DNA from: CAYWNA01 sp964459305
GTDB lineage: Bacteria > Planctomycetota > Planctomycetia > Pirellulales > Pirellulaceae
NCBI GenBank assembly: GCA_964459305.1
Contig: CAYWNA010000013.1
Location: 37,213 to 101,212 of the forward strand
DNA length: 64,000 nt
Direction of reading: 5' to 3'
Below are positions 9,935 through 19,031 of the stretch, one piece after another (within the stretch, counting starts at the first letter, position 1; every line of letters starts with the position of its first letter). The position numbers and the translations under genes were made by a program. The notes under the pieces were generated by a model. That model saw only the letters and a program-made list of their open reading frames with translations. It was not told the DNA's origin and searched no databases.

Positions 9935-10603
9935 TCAGTCAGCGGCTTGGTCCTGGCCACCGGTTTTCTGGACGCTCGGCCAGAGCCATCGTGCGATGGC
10001 GGCTGCCAGCAGCGGCAGAGCGATCGAGGCTGCGATGGCGATTGGAAACTCGACGCAGTCTCCCAGAGCGGCATAGGCAGCCGCAATCCCGAAGTTACTC
10101 AACCCCACGGCGGCCAGGAACTGCCACCAACTCAACCGCGTCGTCCCAATCAGCAGCACGCTTGCCTCGGCCAGCACGGGAATGGGCCGTGTCAGGACCA
10201 GCAGCCACACTCCCCAGCGCGCGGCCAAGGCATCCGTCCTCTCTAGCTCCTGATCGCTGCTGAGCCAGCGTGCCAATGACCGGCCGAAAACGCGGACCAG
10301 CCAGAATGCAATCGCCGCGCCGGCCGTCATGCCGCACCACGACGCGCCCGCGCCGCCCCAGAACCCAAGCACGCGTCCGGCGAACGTGCTGAGGGCGCTG
10401 GACGGTACCGGCAGCAGGATATCGCTGGCCAGCAGGCCGATCACCGCGATCGCCACCGCGCCGGGAGATAACCCGGCGCTAAGCCAGCCCGTGATGCGGT
10501 CCTCGAACTTCTCGCCCAGGACCAGAAACGGAACGACCGGAATCGCCAACACCGCGGCAATCAATAGCAGTTGTCGAACAAGGTGACGGCTCGTCAATGG
10601 CAA
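9935..10603 (-). CDS. DedA / TVP38 (VTT domain) family membrane protein
   Basis: The 222-residue product has about five hydrophobic segments. An N-terminal helix is followed by the VTT-domain pattern: GLLASDILLPVPSSALSTFAG, then GFWGGAGASWCGMTAGAAIAFWL with closely spaced glycines, then LTRPIPVLAEASVLLIGTT and LSWWQFLAAVGLSNFG. This pattern (G-rich helix, then RPxPxxxE) is typical of DedA proteins, which affect lipid-carrier flipping and membrane homeostasis. It stands alone between two repeat-bearing gaps, so context gives no further clue. Confidence 0.85.
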   Translation of the reverse strand: MPLTSRHLVRQLLLIAAVLAIPVVPFLVLGEKFEDRITGWLSAGLSPGAVAIAVIGLLASDILLPVPSSALSTFAGRVLGFWGGAGASWCGMTAGAAIAFWLVRVFGRSLARWLSSDQELERTDALAARWGVWLLVLTRPIPVLAEASVLLIGTTRLSWWQFLAAVGLSNFGIAAAYAALGDCVEFPIAIAASIALPLLAAAIARWLWPSVQKTGGQDQAAD

Positions 10604-10688
10604 TCTGATCCCTCCCTATCTTCGGATCACCAGGCTTTGATGGGACGACAAGACGACCCGGTGGGAATGGCACCGGGAAACACTGGTT

Positions 10689-11185
10689 TCATCTCATCAA
10701 GAATACGATCAAAGGGCAGGAGCCCTCGTCCGTTTTTTGCGCTCGAAACTCATCCGCGTAACGGTGCGCGAACGCTTCCTTTTCTTGTGACGGGCGACCG
10801 TGATATTTCTCGTTCAAAGCCAACCATCTATCAGAATCATCGCGACTGGGTTCCTCAACGCTTTCCAGATAGTCGACGTAGTGCCCAACTTCGGCAGAGT
10901 CCGGTATAGCTGAGTATTGCGAACGGACATCAATTGCAGGACACGTAGGATATCGTCCACCGTGCAAGCATGAACGAACCCGCGAAGCGGCGGTTCAACG
11001 ATGATGTGCGTAGAAACCGAGCGGACTTTGACTGGTACCTCGATGGGATCAACTAGCCGTTCGTAGAAAATCCGGTCGTCGGCCCAAGCCCAGGGGATCA
11101 CAAGGCGATTGTCTTGCCCGTGACCGGTTTTCTCGGTGCCGATGTTGCGATTCCGTCGCGTCGCATTGTACCCGGGGCGGTTCAT
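10689..11185 (-). pseudogene. decayed conserved hypothetical gene (frameshift and apparent internal deletion)
   Basis: Two overlapping leftward frames together read like one protein. The first, from an ATG at 11185, gives VKVRSVSTHIIVEPPLRGF, HACTVDDILRVLQLM and then RNTQLYRTLPK. The second frame continues with AEVGHYVDYLESVEEPSRDD and EKEAFAHRYADEFR down to 10689. The natural joint is around 10885-10915, where the first frame ends RTLP and the second picks up AEVGHYVDYLE, implying a small indel. From memory of the planctomycete family with RNTQLYRTLPHE-GH(Y/W)VDYLE, about a hundred residues between the N-terminal part and this motif also seem to be missing. That memory-based comparison is inference; the frame change is visible. 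Confidence 0.55.
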
Positions 11186-11328
11186 GGATATGTGAGCCGT
11201 CGAACGAATGGCGATCTATCCCGCCGTCTCCCGGTGGAAGACGGCGCGGTGTCGCTTGAACAGCGGGCGGGGAGTTGACGTTGCCGAGCGAAGCGAGCCC
11301 CCAACGTATTCCCGCTCCGCTGCATCCT

Positions 11329-11637
11329 TTAGTTCTGTCCGCTGTTTCGATCGTCAAGCCATCGCTTCAGAGACGCCTGGCTTTCGGCAGACGGTTTGCC
11401 GAGGACCAAATTTTCCACGCTGATGTCCTCGTCCAGCAGAGGCCAGTGGATTCCTCGTCCTCCTCCGATCAGTCGCCAATCCTCCCGTTCCTCCGAGGTC
11501 CCGTGACAGAGACGAGGGTACCAAGACAGCGGAGCGGAAATGGTGCGACCGTCTGAGAGTTCCACCGTCAGCAGGTCGCCAGTAACCACTAGTGTCGTCA
11601 CGCGGACGTGTTGCAGGTCAACCGTTGAAGAAGTCAT
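11329..11637 (-). CDS. DUF2442 domain protein
   Basis: The 102-residue product matches the DUF2442 pattern: VRVTTLVVTGDLLTVELSDG, then RTISAPLSWYPRL, then WRLIGGGRGIHWPLLDEDIS and VENLVLG. The ISAPL(S/A)W(Y/F)P strand and the GIHWP(L/E)LDEDISVE motif are diagnostic. Function is unknown. Its start overlaps the end of the upstream DUF4160 gene by 20 bp, so the two are translationally coupled. DUF4160 and DUF2442 genes recur together in many bacteria, and a toxin-antitoxin-like role has been considered; nothing here proves it. Confidence 0.9.
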   Translation of the reverse strand: MTSSTVDLQHVRVTTLVVTGDLLTVELSDGRTISAPLSWYPRLCHGTSEEREDWRLIGGGRGIHWPLLDEDISVENLVLGKPSAESQASLKRWLDDRNSGQN

Positions 11638-11854
11638 TCCAAGAATCCATCAATTGTTCATGATGATCAGTCACACACTGCTCGATCCGCCGAAGCTCCT
11701 TCGCCGAGAAGCCTCCGCTGCGTTCGAGGCGGATCGGGTCGAGCCAGACCTTCGCCTCGCTCTCGTCCCGTTCCACATGTACATGAGGCGGTTCATCGCC
11801 GTCGCCGGCGTAGAAGAAGAAACGATACGGTCCAACTCTCAAGACTGTGGGCAT
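11618..11854 (-). CDS. DUF4160 domain protein
   Basis: I start this gene at the ATG at 11854 (78 residues), because the family typically begins MPTVLRVGPYRFFFYAGD. The signature EPPHVHVERDESEAKVWLDP follows, then GGFSAKELRRIEQCVTDHHE, which ends in LMDSWNDFF. A frame upstream of this ATG is open but has no family similarity. The 3' end overlaps the DUF2442 gene by 20 bp. The function of DUF4160 is not established; the HVHV motif could bind metal, but this is only a guess. Confidence 0.9.
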   Translation of the reverse strand: MPTVLRVGPYRFFFYAGDGDEPPHVHVERDESEAKVWLDPIRLERSGGFSAKELRRIEQCVTDHHEQLMDSWNDFFNG

Positions 11855-11966
11855 CGATGTTTCGCCGGATGCGTTCTCCGAGAAGAAGGTGCATACCCTT
11901 ATCATACCAAACGCAGGGCGATCACCCAACGGTAGACCGACCAGGTTTTCGACGCGCGACGATCAC

Positions 11967-11999
11967 AGGAGGAAGCCAGTGACGATGGTTTCCTCCTGC
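11967..11999. repeat. 13-bp hairpin directly after a gene end
   Basis: CAGGAGGAAGCCA (11967-11979) pairs with 11987-11999 with one mismatch and a 7-base loop. It lies immediately after the stop codon of the leftward gene at 12000-12284. It lacks a U-tract, so I do not call it an intrinsic terminator. Confidence 0.5.
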
Positions 12000-12284
12000 C
12001 TACGAGCACCGCTCCCACGAGTCATCGTCAAGTATCATCAGCGAATGATGTTCGATTTCATCGCCACCCGATAGTTCAACCTCAAACCACGGAGCGCCGT
12101 GTTCATCGATACGGTCGATCGTGACCACGCGATCGGTAGCGATGATGCGTTCGATTGTGGCAGCCGTCCAGCCAGCCATTTCAGCGGGGCTTTCAAGTTC
12201 ACGTTCCCGTTGGGCTAGGTCGCAGGCGGGAACCGCCAGAAGTCGGATGCGGTCCCCAACGCGGAGTAATGATCGATCGGGCAT
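12000..12284 (-). CDS. small conserved hypothetical protein
   Basis: The 94-residue product begins MPDRSLLRVGDRIRLLAVPA. It has a central TAATIERIIATDRVVTIDRI followed by WFEVELSGGDEIEHHSLMIL and ends DDDSWERC. The alternating hydrophobic pattern and Gly turns suggest a small beta-barrel, possibly SH3-like. The RVGDRIRLL start and the DDDSWE end recall a short protein family I associate with Pirellulales genomes, of unknown function. No signal peptide is present, so it should be cytoplasmic. Confidence 0.65.
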   Translation of the reverse strand: MPDRSLLRVGDRIRLLAVPACDLAQRERELESPAEMAGWTAATIERIIATDRVVTIDRIDEHGAPWFEVELSGGDEIEHHSLMILDDDSWERCS

Positions 12285-12470
12285 TTAAGGGAAGAACCGC
12301 ATTGATCGCAGCGGCAACATTGTCAGGCAGAACGAGACTTCACGCGGCTGCAAATCGCGGCGCGGGATACGAAAGGTCGGCAGGATCGGCTGACATAGTT
12401 GCCTCGCGACGTTATCGAACCACGACGGGAGCAACTGACGGTGGCAAAGCCAAACGGCCTGAGCATGTCG

Positions 12471-14567
12471 TCATGGTGTCGCCAGCGGTGGTGGATCGGG
12501 GGCGATTTCCAGCGGCGGGTAGGTGACTTCGTTCGCCTTGCGAATCCATGCCGGATCGCCGTGCACGCCGGCCTGGCTGTAGTCGAACGGGTTGAAGCCG
12601 ACCTTTAGCGCCGGCGAATCGGGCGGGAGGTGGAAATCGTACCGTTGTGCACTCTTGAACTTCGGGTCGGCGATGATCGAGCCTTGTTCGTGACCGGCGG
12701 CCTGCCAATCGTCCAGTGACTTGCCCACAAAATCTACCTTCTGGTCCGCTGCATTCCAGAAACAGTTGTTGCGGCTGACGTGCTTTATCTTGTCCCACCG
12801 CCCGGACAGCAACACGCCCTCGTCCCAGTAGACGATGTTGTTTTCGAGGGTGAACGACAGGTGGTCCTCCACTCGCGTCGCCTGCACCTGGCACAGTTTG
12901 CTGAAGGCCAGGATGTTGTTGCGGATCACGTTTTCGCGGCCGTAGTGCTGGTGAAAGCCGCCCGTCTTAACACGGTAGACAAGGTTGTTTTCGAACAGAA
13001 TGCCCGTGCTGCCTTCGTCGGTGTACAGGCCCCAGCCGCCGTAGGAATAGGCATAGACATCGTGAAAGATGTTATTGCGCACTACCGTGCCCTCCGACGG
13101 ACCGAGCGTATAGATGCCGCCCATGTCGCTGAGCATGCCCCAGCCGATGTGATGTACGTGGTTGAAAGCGATGGTGTTTCGCTTTGCGAGGCTCTGGGCG
13201 TAGCCCCACCGCCAGCCCGCGGAGATGCCGGTGTAGTAGAGATCGGCGATTTCGTTGTGCGTGATGGAATTGTCGCCGCTGTGGCCAACCCACACCCCGA
13301 CGGCACAAGGAAAAATGCGGCCGCCGTGGCGGATGATGTTATTGTCCACGGTGATGTGGCTGGTCCGTTCGGCCTCACGTTCGGCGATGCCGGACTCGCC
13401 GATCCGCACGCCGCCGGCGCCGAAGTCGTGCAAATAGCATTTCCGCAGCGTACAGTCGCGGCAACCCTTGCGGAACCATACGACGTACGTGCCCACGTGG
13501 CCAAACTCGCAGTCTTCCAACGACACGTGTCGCGCCCCGTCGGCCATCACCATCGCTTCGATCGGCGACGCCGCTTGCGACGCCTCGAATCCGTCCGGCG
13601 GCGTCAGCCACTGGCCATGCCGGAATGCCAGCCCCTTAATCGTCACGTGCTCGACAAACTTCCCGGCGGCCGGATCGCCCTGAATCATTAGGAACCGTTC
13701 GACAACGGGAGCGACGATTTCCGCCTTTGTCATGTCCTCGCCCGGCAGCGGCTTGTAGTACAGCGTGCCGTCGCGTGCCAGGAACCACTCGCCCGGTGCA
13801 TCGAGAGCCCCAAGGAAATTCTCCAAGTGATAGCGCGAGTTGCGCCGCCACGGGTTCCACGATTTCATCCCTGCGCCAGTGGTCACGAGGGCGTGTTGCT
13901 CGGGGTCCAGCCGCTCGATGAATCGCCGTGTGTTGTCCCACTTGTGGTAGACCATGAAGTTCACGTCTTTGAGCTCCGCGGGGCGAAGGTTGCCGAGGAT
14001 TTGAAAATCACCGGGTCGCATACGCACCGTCTGCCGGGCTCGCTTGGGCCTGCGCGGCGAGCCCCCTTCGAGCGTCTCTTGGCGAACATCCTGGATGTAG
14101 AAGTAGAACTTGTTCGGTGTGCGAGCGCGCGTGGCCCGGCGGCCATTGACGAAGAGTTGTTCGAAGTACCACTGGCCCGCGCCGACTTCGGGGATGCGCA
14201 CCGTCCACAGACCATTTGGTCCCGGCTGCCAACCGCGGATCGCGCGTCCGCCGGTGAACACGGGTCGCGAGCCCGGCGCGGCTTGATAGATCACCGGCGC
14301 CTGTGCCGTACCGCTGTCCTGGGGCAACAGCACGAACGGCTCGGCGAGCGAGTAGAGCCCGTCGGCGACATTCACACGCACGGGCCCGGCAAGCGGCCCT
14401 TTCGATTTCAAAGCCCGCACCGCATCCCGCGCCCGCATCAGCGTGGCAAATGGTTTCTCTTTCGAGCCGGGGTTTCCGTCGTCACCAGTGGGAGCGACAT
14501 GGAAGTCAAACGCAGCGGCGGCCGAAGTTCCCAACAGCATCAACAAAACAACAATCGATCTTATCAT
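12471..14567 (-). CDS. secreted right-handed parallel beta-helix protein (glycoside hydrolase/lyase-like)
   Basis: The start is set at the ATG at 14567, which begins a signal peptide (MIRSIVVLLMLLGTSAAAA); the frame extends further upstream without signal-like sequence. Residues about 22-60 (FHVAPTGDDGNPGSKEKPFA, then TLMRARDAVRALK) are the typical opening of the pectin-lyase-fold family. From about residue 290 a beta-helix is evident in runs such as HVSLEDCEFGHVGTYVVWF, HITVDNNIIRHGG, NSITHNEIADLYYTGIS and GILFENNLVYRVKTGG. The N-terminal part resembles GH141-like carbohydrate enzymes, though that assignment is tentative. It should act on polysaccharides outside the cytoplasm. No operon partner is evident. 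Confidence 0.8.
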   Translation of the reverse strand: MIRSIVVLLMLLGTSAAAAFDFHVAPTGDDGNPGSKEKPFATLMRARDAVRALKSKGPLAGPVRVNVADGLYSLAEPFVLLPQDSGTAQAPVIYQAAPGSRPVFTGGRAIRGWQPGPNGLWTVRIPEVGAGQWYFEQLFVNGRRATRARTPNKFYFYIQDVRQETLEGGSPRRPKRARQTVRMRPGDFQILGNLRPAELKDVNFMVYHKWDNTRRFIERLDPEQHALVTTGAGMKSWNPWRRNSRYHLENFLGALDAPGEWFLARDGTLYYKPLPGEDMTKAEIVAPVVERFLMIQGDPAAGKFVEHVTIKGLAFRHGQWLTPPDGFEASQAASPIEAMVMADGARHVSLEDCEFGHVGTYVVWFRKGCRDCTLRKCYLHDFGAGGVRIGESGIAEREAERTSHITVDNNIIRHGGRIFPCAVGVWVGHSGDNSITHNEIADLYYTGISAGWRWGYAQSLAKRNTIAFNHVHHIGWGMLSDMGGIYTLGPSEGTVVRNNIFHDVYAYSYGGWGLYTDEGSTGILFENNLVYRVKTGGFHQHYGRENVIRNNILAFSKLCQVQATRVEDHLSFTLENNIVYWDEGVLLSGRWDKIKHVSRNNCFWNAADQKVDFVGKSLDDWQAAGHEQGSIIADPKFKSAQRYDFHLPPDSPALKVGFNPFDYSQAGVHGDPAWIRKANEVTYPPLEIAPDPPPLATP

Positions 14568-14971
14568 GTCACGCAGACTCCAAGTGCAATTTGGTGAAAA
14601 TGGTATCTCCACTCTGGAAAGTCGACCGAGAGTCTACCAGAAATGATAGTCGGATGTGGCCTAGTTTCCCGCCACGGGCGGAAAAGTCGAACCGACTGCG
14701 AGAGGCGATCTTCTTGCCCATCATATTCTTGCCATCCTCTTCCTGGACCCCAGATCGGGCAAGAATATGGCTGGCAAGAATATGAATCCAACATTGCCGC
14801 TGGGGCAGATCCAAAGAAGAGCTTTGGAATCGAATGACCGATTGCGGGTCGGCATGGGTGCAAGTTAGAATTTCGTCTTAGTTGTGTGTACCATTCAGCC
14901 GTGGCAGCGGAAAGCCAGCGCAACCGATGCGCCAGCTTTCGACGTCAGCAGACTCGTGGAGGATGTACATC
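14568..14971. other. divergent intergenic region with a palindromic element
   Basis: This 404-bp gap separates divergently transcribed genes and must hold two promoters, but I see no convincing -35/-10 pair. Its middle holds the repeat at 14711-14784. Confidence 0.5.
14711..14784. repeat. palindromic repeat, CATATTCTTGCC family
   Basis: CATATTCTTGCC at 14722-14733 is inverted twice as GGCAAGAATATG at 14758-14769 and 14773-14784, and a partial copy (CTTCTTGCC) starts near 14711. The two right-hand copies are direct repeats 15 bp apart. Confidence 0.75.
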
Positions 14972-16021
14972 GTGAAGCGAAGCATTTTAGGTTTGGGGTT
15001 CAGGACTTTCTGGGTGGTGTCTCTCTTGTGGCTACCATGTCTCCCGCTCTTCGCAGCAGAATCGGTGACGAAGGTAGAGAAAGTCGCCTACGGAGGTTGG
15101 CCAAATTGCATCCGCATGTCGAACGACACGGTGGAATTGATCGCCACCACCGATGTTGGGCCACGGATCATTCGGTATGGCTTTGTCGGGAAGGAAAACG
15201 AATTCTTCGAAGACGCGGAGCAGTTGGGCAAGACCAACTCGGACGAATGGCTAGCGTTTGGCGGGCACCGTTTGTGGCTGGCGCCCGAGGCCAAGCCAAG
15301 GTCTTACCATCCTGACAGCAAGCCCGTGAAAGCCGCGCGGCAGGGCACCACCGTGCAACTGGTTCAGCCGATCGAAAGCGACAATGGCGTTCAGAAGGAG
15401 ATGAAGATCGCTCTGTCGTCAAACGGGTCGCATGTGACGGTGGTGCACAAGCTGACGAATCACAACCTGTGGGGAATTGAGGTTTCTCCCTGGACCTTGA
15501 CGGTGATGGCTCCGGAGGGCAAGGCCATTTTCCCGCAGGAACCGTATTCCCCGCATCCCGACATTCCGGACTTTCCCGGCCAGGTCATCGACAAACGATT
15601 CTATCTTCCCGTCCGTAACCTGGTGCTCTGGTCGTATACGAATCTGCAGGATCCCCGTTGGGTGTTCACCAGCAAGTACATTATCCTCAAGCAGGACCCG
15701 AAAGCCACGAAGCCTCAGAAGATTGGCCTGAGCAATCGGCAAAACTGGGGTGCTTATTTGCGCGGCGGCCATCTGTTCGTGAAGAAGAACGTGTACCAGG
15801 AAGGGGCCACGTATCCGGATCACGGCTGCACGTTCGAGACCTTCACCAACGCTGACATGCTGGAGTTGGAAGGTCTAGGGCCGCTGACCAAACTGCCGCC
15901 GGGCGGATCCGTAGAGTACCGGGAGGACTGGTATTTGTTCGACGGCATAAGCGCCGACAACACGGACGCCGGTATCGATGCGAACGTATTGTCGAAGGTC
16001 CGTTCGATCCGGGACGATTAG
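14972..16021 (+). CDS. exported DUF4380 family protein
   Basis: The product has a signal peptide (VKRSILGLGFRTFWVVSLLW, cleavage near FAAES) followed by a DUF4380 fold, a beta-rich domain related to galactose mutarotase-like proteins. Characteristic segments are YGGWPNCIRMSNDTVELIAT, DVGPRIIRYGF, FGGHRLWLAPE and VVHKLTNHN. I choose the GTG at 14972 because a perfect GGAGG lies 9 bases before it; the ATG at 14963 directly abuts that GGAGG and would have no spacing. Function is unknown, but it could bind or process sugars. It faces a small convergent gene 16 bp downstream. Confidence 0.78.
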   Translation: MKRSILGLGFRTFWVVSLLWLPCLPLFAAESVTKVEKVAYGGWPNCIRMSNDTVELIATTDVGPRIIRYGFVGKENEFFEDAEQLGKTNSDEWLAFGGHRLWLAPEAKPRSYHPDSKPVKAARQGTTVQLVQPIESDNGVQKEMKIALSSNGSHVTVVHKLTNHNLWGIEVSPWTLTVMAPEGKAIFPQEPYSPHPDIPDFPGQVIDKRFYLPVRNLVLWSYTNLQDPRWVFTSKYIILKQDPKATKPQKIGLSNRQNWGAYLRGGHLFVKKNVYQEGATYPDHGCTFETFTNADMLELEGLGPLTKLPPGGSVEYREDWYLFDGISADNTDAGIDANVLSKVRSIRDD

Positions 16022-16037
16022 GCTTTCTGAACAACGG

Positions 16038-16316
16038 TTAGAAGACAGGCCTGATCGAAAGTCTGCAGTAGTATTGAAACTGGGCGGGGATGTGTGTTGC
16101 GTCCCAACCTTTTTCCTTCGTCAGTTCGACGTACGGCCCGTAGTTATTCGCCGCGCTGTAGGCCTTGCTCTCGGCCTCGCCCATCGAGGCAGCCCACTTT
16201 TCGATGTAGACGATCCCGGCTGAATCGGCGGCCTGTGCGTCGGTGGTGGTTGCCGCGAACGAGACGACGGTGATGGCCATTGTGACAAGTGCGATGGCGA
16301 TTGACAGGTTTCTCAT
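16038..16316 (-). CDS. small exported protein of unknown function
   Basis: The 92-residue product has a signal peptide (MRNLSIAIALVTMAITVVSF, cleavage near DAQA) and a short mature part with GIVYIEKWAASMGEAESKAY and YVELTKEKGWDATHIP. The WAASMGEAESKAYSAAN stretch is likely helical. A GGGGAGAA sequence sits about 6 bases before the ATG. I do not recognise a family. It converges with the DUF4380 gene. Confidence 0.6.
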   Translation of the reverse strand: MRNLSIAIALVTMAITVVSFAATTTDAQAADSAGIVYIEKWAASMGEAESKAYSAANNYGPYVELTKEKGWDATHIPAQFQYYCRLSIRPVF

Positions 16317-16690
16317 CGTTCTCCCCTTTTCAAAGAATGGTTTTGGCGTGCGAGTGGTTTGTTTCCGTGCGATTTGTTTTTGCTTGTGTGCGACTGTTCA
16401 ATCTTAGATACACGGTTAGGGAGGCCATTTTGCGCGGGCTTCGAGATTTACGTTGAATTCTTGGCAAAAAGACCTGTCACGCTGTGTGCCGACATGTTCG
16501 CCTTCCAGAATCTCCGTCGTTGCAGCCGTCGGGATGATGCCATAACCCGTTGCGGCTCAACAGGTTACCTTCAAGCGTTCAATGTCATTGAGAGAATCGC
16601 GCACACCGACCGCGCTTTCACGCGACGATTCGAATCTCGATCTGGGTGTGATCGCGCGATGTGCTGGAGCGCATGAAGACGGCAGACCGT
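16317..16690. other. 374-bp gap with no feature recognised
   Basis: No convincing coding frame, palindrome or RNA is visible. It contains the upstream region of the small exported protein and the region after the alpha-galactosidase-like gene. Confidence 0.5.
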
Positions 16691-18709
16691 TCAATCCGGC
16701 ACTGACGCCGGCTCCAGTTGCACTTCGAAGACCGCGATTTGGAACGGGGCAAGTTCGATGCGGTGCGGAGCGGTGGCCGGGTGTAATCCTTCGAGAACGC
16801 CGGTGTTCCCGTAGACGCCACGAACGCGAACTGCGCCGCCGCGGGCTCGGTCGGAAAGAAGCAGGTATTCCGCCAAGGTTTTCTCCAGAACACGCGGCTC
16901 GTCGCTGGGATTCCGCAGGGCGAGAACCCCGCGCTGGCCGTCAAGAGCCGAGAATCCGTACATCTCATCCCGTGCCGGGTCTCCGCCAATCATACGACTG
17001 AAGCGAAACGTCTTCTCGTGTTGCTTGGCCCAACGTGCAGCCCGGGCCAACGTCTTCCGCTGCTCAAGCGTCAGATCGCTGGCCTGGATGTACCAATCGT
17101 GGTGCAGCGAGGTGCGAGCCGCGAGCCACCAGAAGCCCCGTTCGAAAGATTCTTCGATGTCCTGGCTGATACGGTCCTGGACGATATCGAAAGTGACAAA
17201 CGCCGAGATCGGCATGTCGGTCTTGCGGTGCGAGTGGAGAATCGAATCGAGATACGTGTTGTGGCGCTCAAAGGGGGTTCCCTTGCCCGCGTGGCTGTCG
17301 TCGCGCCCACCCCGCCAGAGGAAATCGGCGTGCTGGAGCCAAAACGGAGAGGGATTGGAGCCTGACGTGTACCCGATCAAGAGGTTGGGCCGGGCCTTTC
17401 TCCAGGACGCGAACACTTCCATGAGGCCATCCATCTGGGCGATCGCACCAGCAGGTCCGACAGGGTGGCCGTGCTCAGCGACTTGGCAATTCGGCCAGAA
17501 TCCATCGACTTTGATGTAGTCCATTCCCTGCGCCGCCCAATGCGAGAAACTCTCGACGACGTGCTTCTTGTAGCGAGGTCCACACAGACACAGTTTGTCG
17601 CCTTGGATCTCGAAGCCGATCTTCTGCGCAAATTCGAGCCTGCGGGGGCGATAGGTGTATCCGCCGATGGGGCCGAACCACAGTGAGATATCAATGTCGG
17701 CGCCCCGCCCCACGGCCTGCAACGCATCCCAGCCTCCGGGAAAACGTCGACGGTTCAGGCGGCCCCAGATTTTCGTCTCGTCGTCCCAGTCGAAGTCCCA
17801 GCCGTCGTCAAGCGTGAACGTGTCGACCAAGACGCCGCTCTGCTGTTTCACCTGGACCAGCGACGCCAGCGCCTGGAGCGGCTTCGACTTGTCCTTCCAA
17901 TACCAGTCATTCACCATGAAGAGCATTCTCGCCGGAACCGGACGCGTGGCATCGATGTAGCCGACAAAGGCTCGCCAAGCGTCTCCGGCTTCACCGGCGC
18001 CGATGATAAACTCTTCCGTCGTGAGAAAACTCTCCTGCGATAAAGACTGTTGAGCGGGGATCGAGCAAGAAATACAATCGTCGCCGACGAAGTTCTCCGC
18101 GCCGGGATGGGCGATGGCGAAGAAGATGTCTTGAGCGTACACGGCTTGACCGCAACCACTCGGATAACCCAGGGTCTGGGCCACGTCTCCTTTACCGCTG
18201 GGGCCCGTTGCTTCAGCGCATTGCCAACGGGCCAAGTGAACGCGGGAGAGTTTTGCCGGCGTGCCACGGATTTCCAGCCATCGCGAGGCCCACCATTGCC
18301 CCGGTCGCAGCGACGTCACGCAACGCACCTGCAGCCCCTAGCCCTCGAGCTGAAACGTCACCTTCTTTCCATCGGGCGCGACCGGTTCTTGTGAGGCGCC
18401 CTTAAGAGAAAGCGCACTGGACGGAACCCTCTTCCCGTCCGCCAATTCGAGGACAAAGTCGTCGCCTTCAAGGTCCAGCGTCCGCTGAGCCCGACGGTTC
18501 TCGATGCGTGTCGTCCTGATACAGTTTCCTTGGGTAGCGATCTCCACCCGCAAATGCTCGTTGGCCATGGTCACCGAGTCAGCGTGAGTGGTTATCGTCA
18601 CCGCGTGTTCCGTCGCGACCGCAGGCGCGGCGGCCAGACAGATGGCACAACAGGCCAAGGACAATAGGTGACGAAGCGCGATTGACGGTCTTGGTGTTGG
18701 AATAGCCAT
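16691..18709 (-). pseudogene. exported alpha-galactosidase-like (GH27/GH36 clan) gene split by one in-frame TAG
   Basis: Two open segments in the same frame flank a TAG at 18340-18338. The upstream segment (from an ATG at 18709) gives a signal peptide and a beta-sandwich start, ending KKVTFQLEG. The downstream segment opens GLQVRCVTSLRPGQWWASRW with no start signal. Read through, it is a single protein of about 671 residues. The catalytic barrel has DTFTLDDGWDFDWDD and GMDYIKVDGFWPN, where the YIKVD aspartate (about residue 400) is the expected nucleophile of this clan. One G-to-T change (GAG to TAG) explains the break. It may be a recent pseudogene, a sequencing error or a readthrough case. 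It ends the leftward aminotransferase cluster, 322 bp after the last aminotransferase. Confidence 0.75.
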
Positions 18710-19031
18710 CGATTTCTCTTCCTGTCGAGTGAAAGGACTGGGACCGTTTCCTCGTGACCTGTCCAGGATAGCAGGGCAATGAACGAGAGCCGACTTTTTT
18801 CTGCATTGGTGTGTCGTCGGATACTATGGCGAGCACCATGGCAGCTGGATTCGCAAGAATTCAGAATCGTCCGTCAATCTGAGTTCTTGCGAATTCAGCT
18901 GTGGGCGGGCGCTTCCCAGAGGCCCCCTACTTCGGCTACGGGACAACCTGCCTGGCGACGTCTGGCCTGGTGGAAAATACGCGCTAGCCAGTTCCGGCTC
19001 AGCGCAGCAACGCGGCTTCTTGCCTTGCCAT
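18710..19031. other. 322-bp gap with one inverted repeat
   Basis: It contains the inverted repeat at 18842-18901 between the last aminotransferase gene and the alpha-galactosidase-like gene. Nothing else is recognised. Confidence 0.5.
18842..18901. repeat. 24-bp inverted repeat
   Basis: 18842-18865 (beginning CAGCTGGATTCGCAAGAATT) pairs with 18878-18901 with a few mismatches around a 12-base loop. It has no U-tract and belongs to none of the other repeat families in the window. Confidence 0.7.

Noticed and set aside
9695..10086. Short frames with phrases such as GEAPAEP and RGSCRAAKPP
   Set aside because: These are translations of the composite palindromic element at 9779-9907 and recur wherever the element occurs.
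14963..14965. ATG start for the DUF4380 gene
   Set aside because: It directly abuts GGAGG, leaving no spacing; the GTG at 14972 has 9 bases and still gives a good signal peptide.
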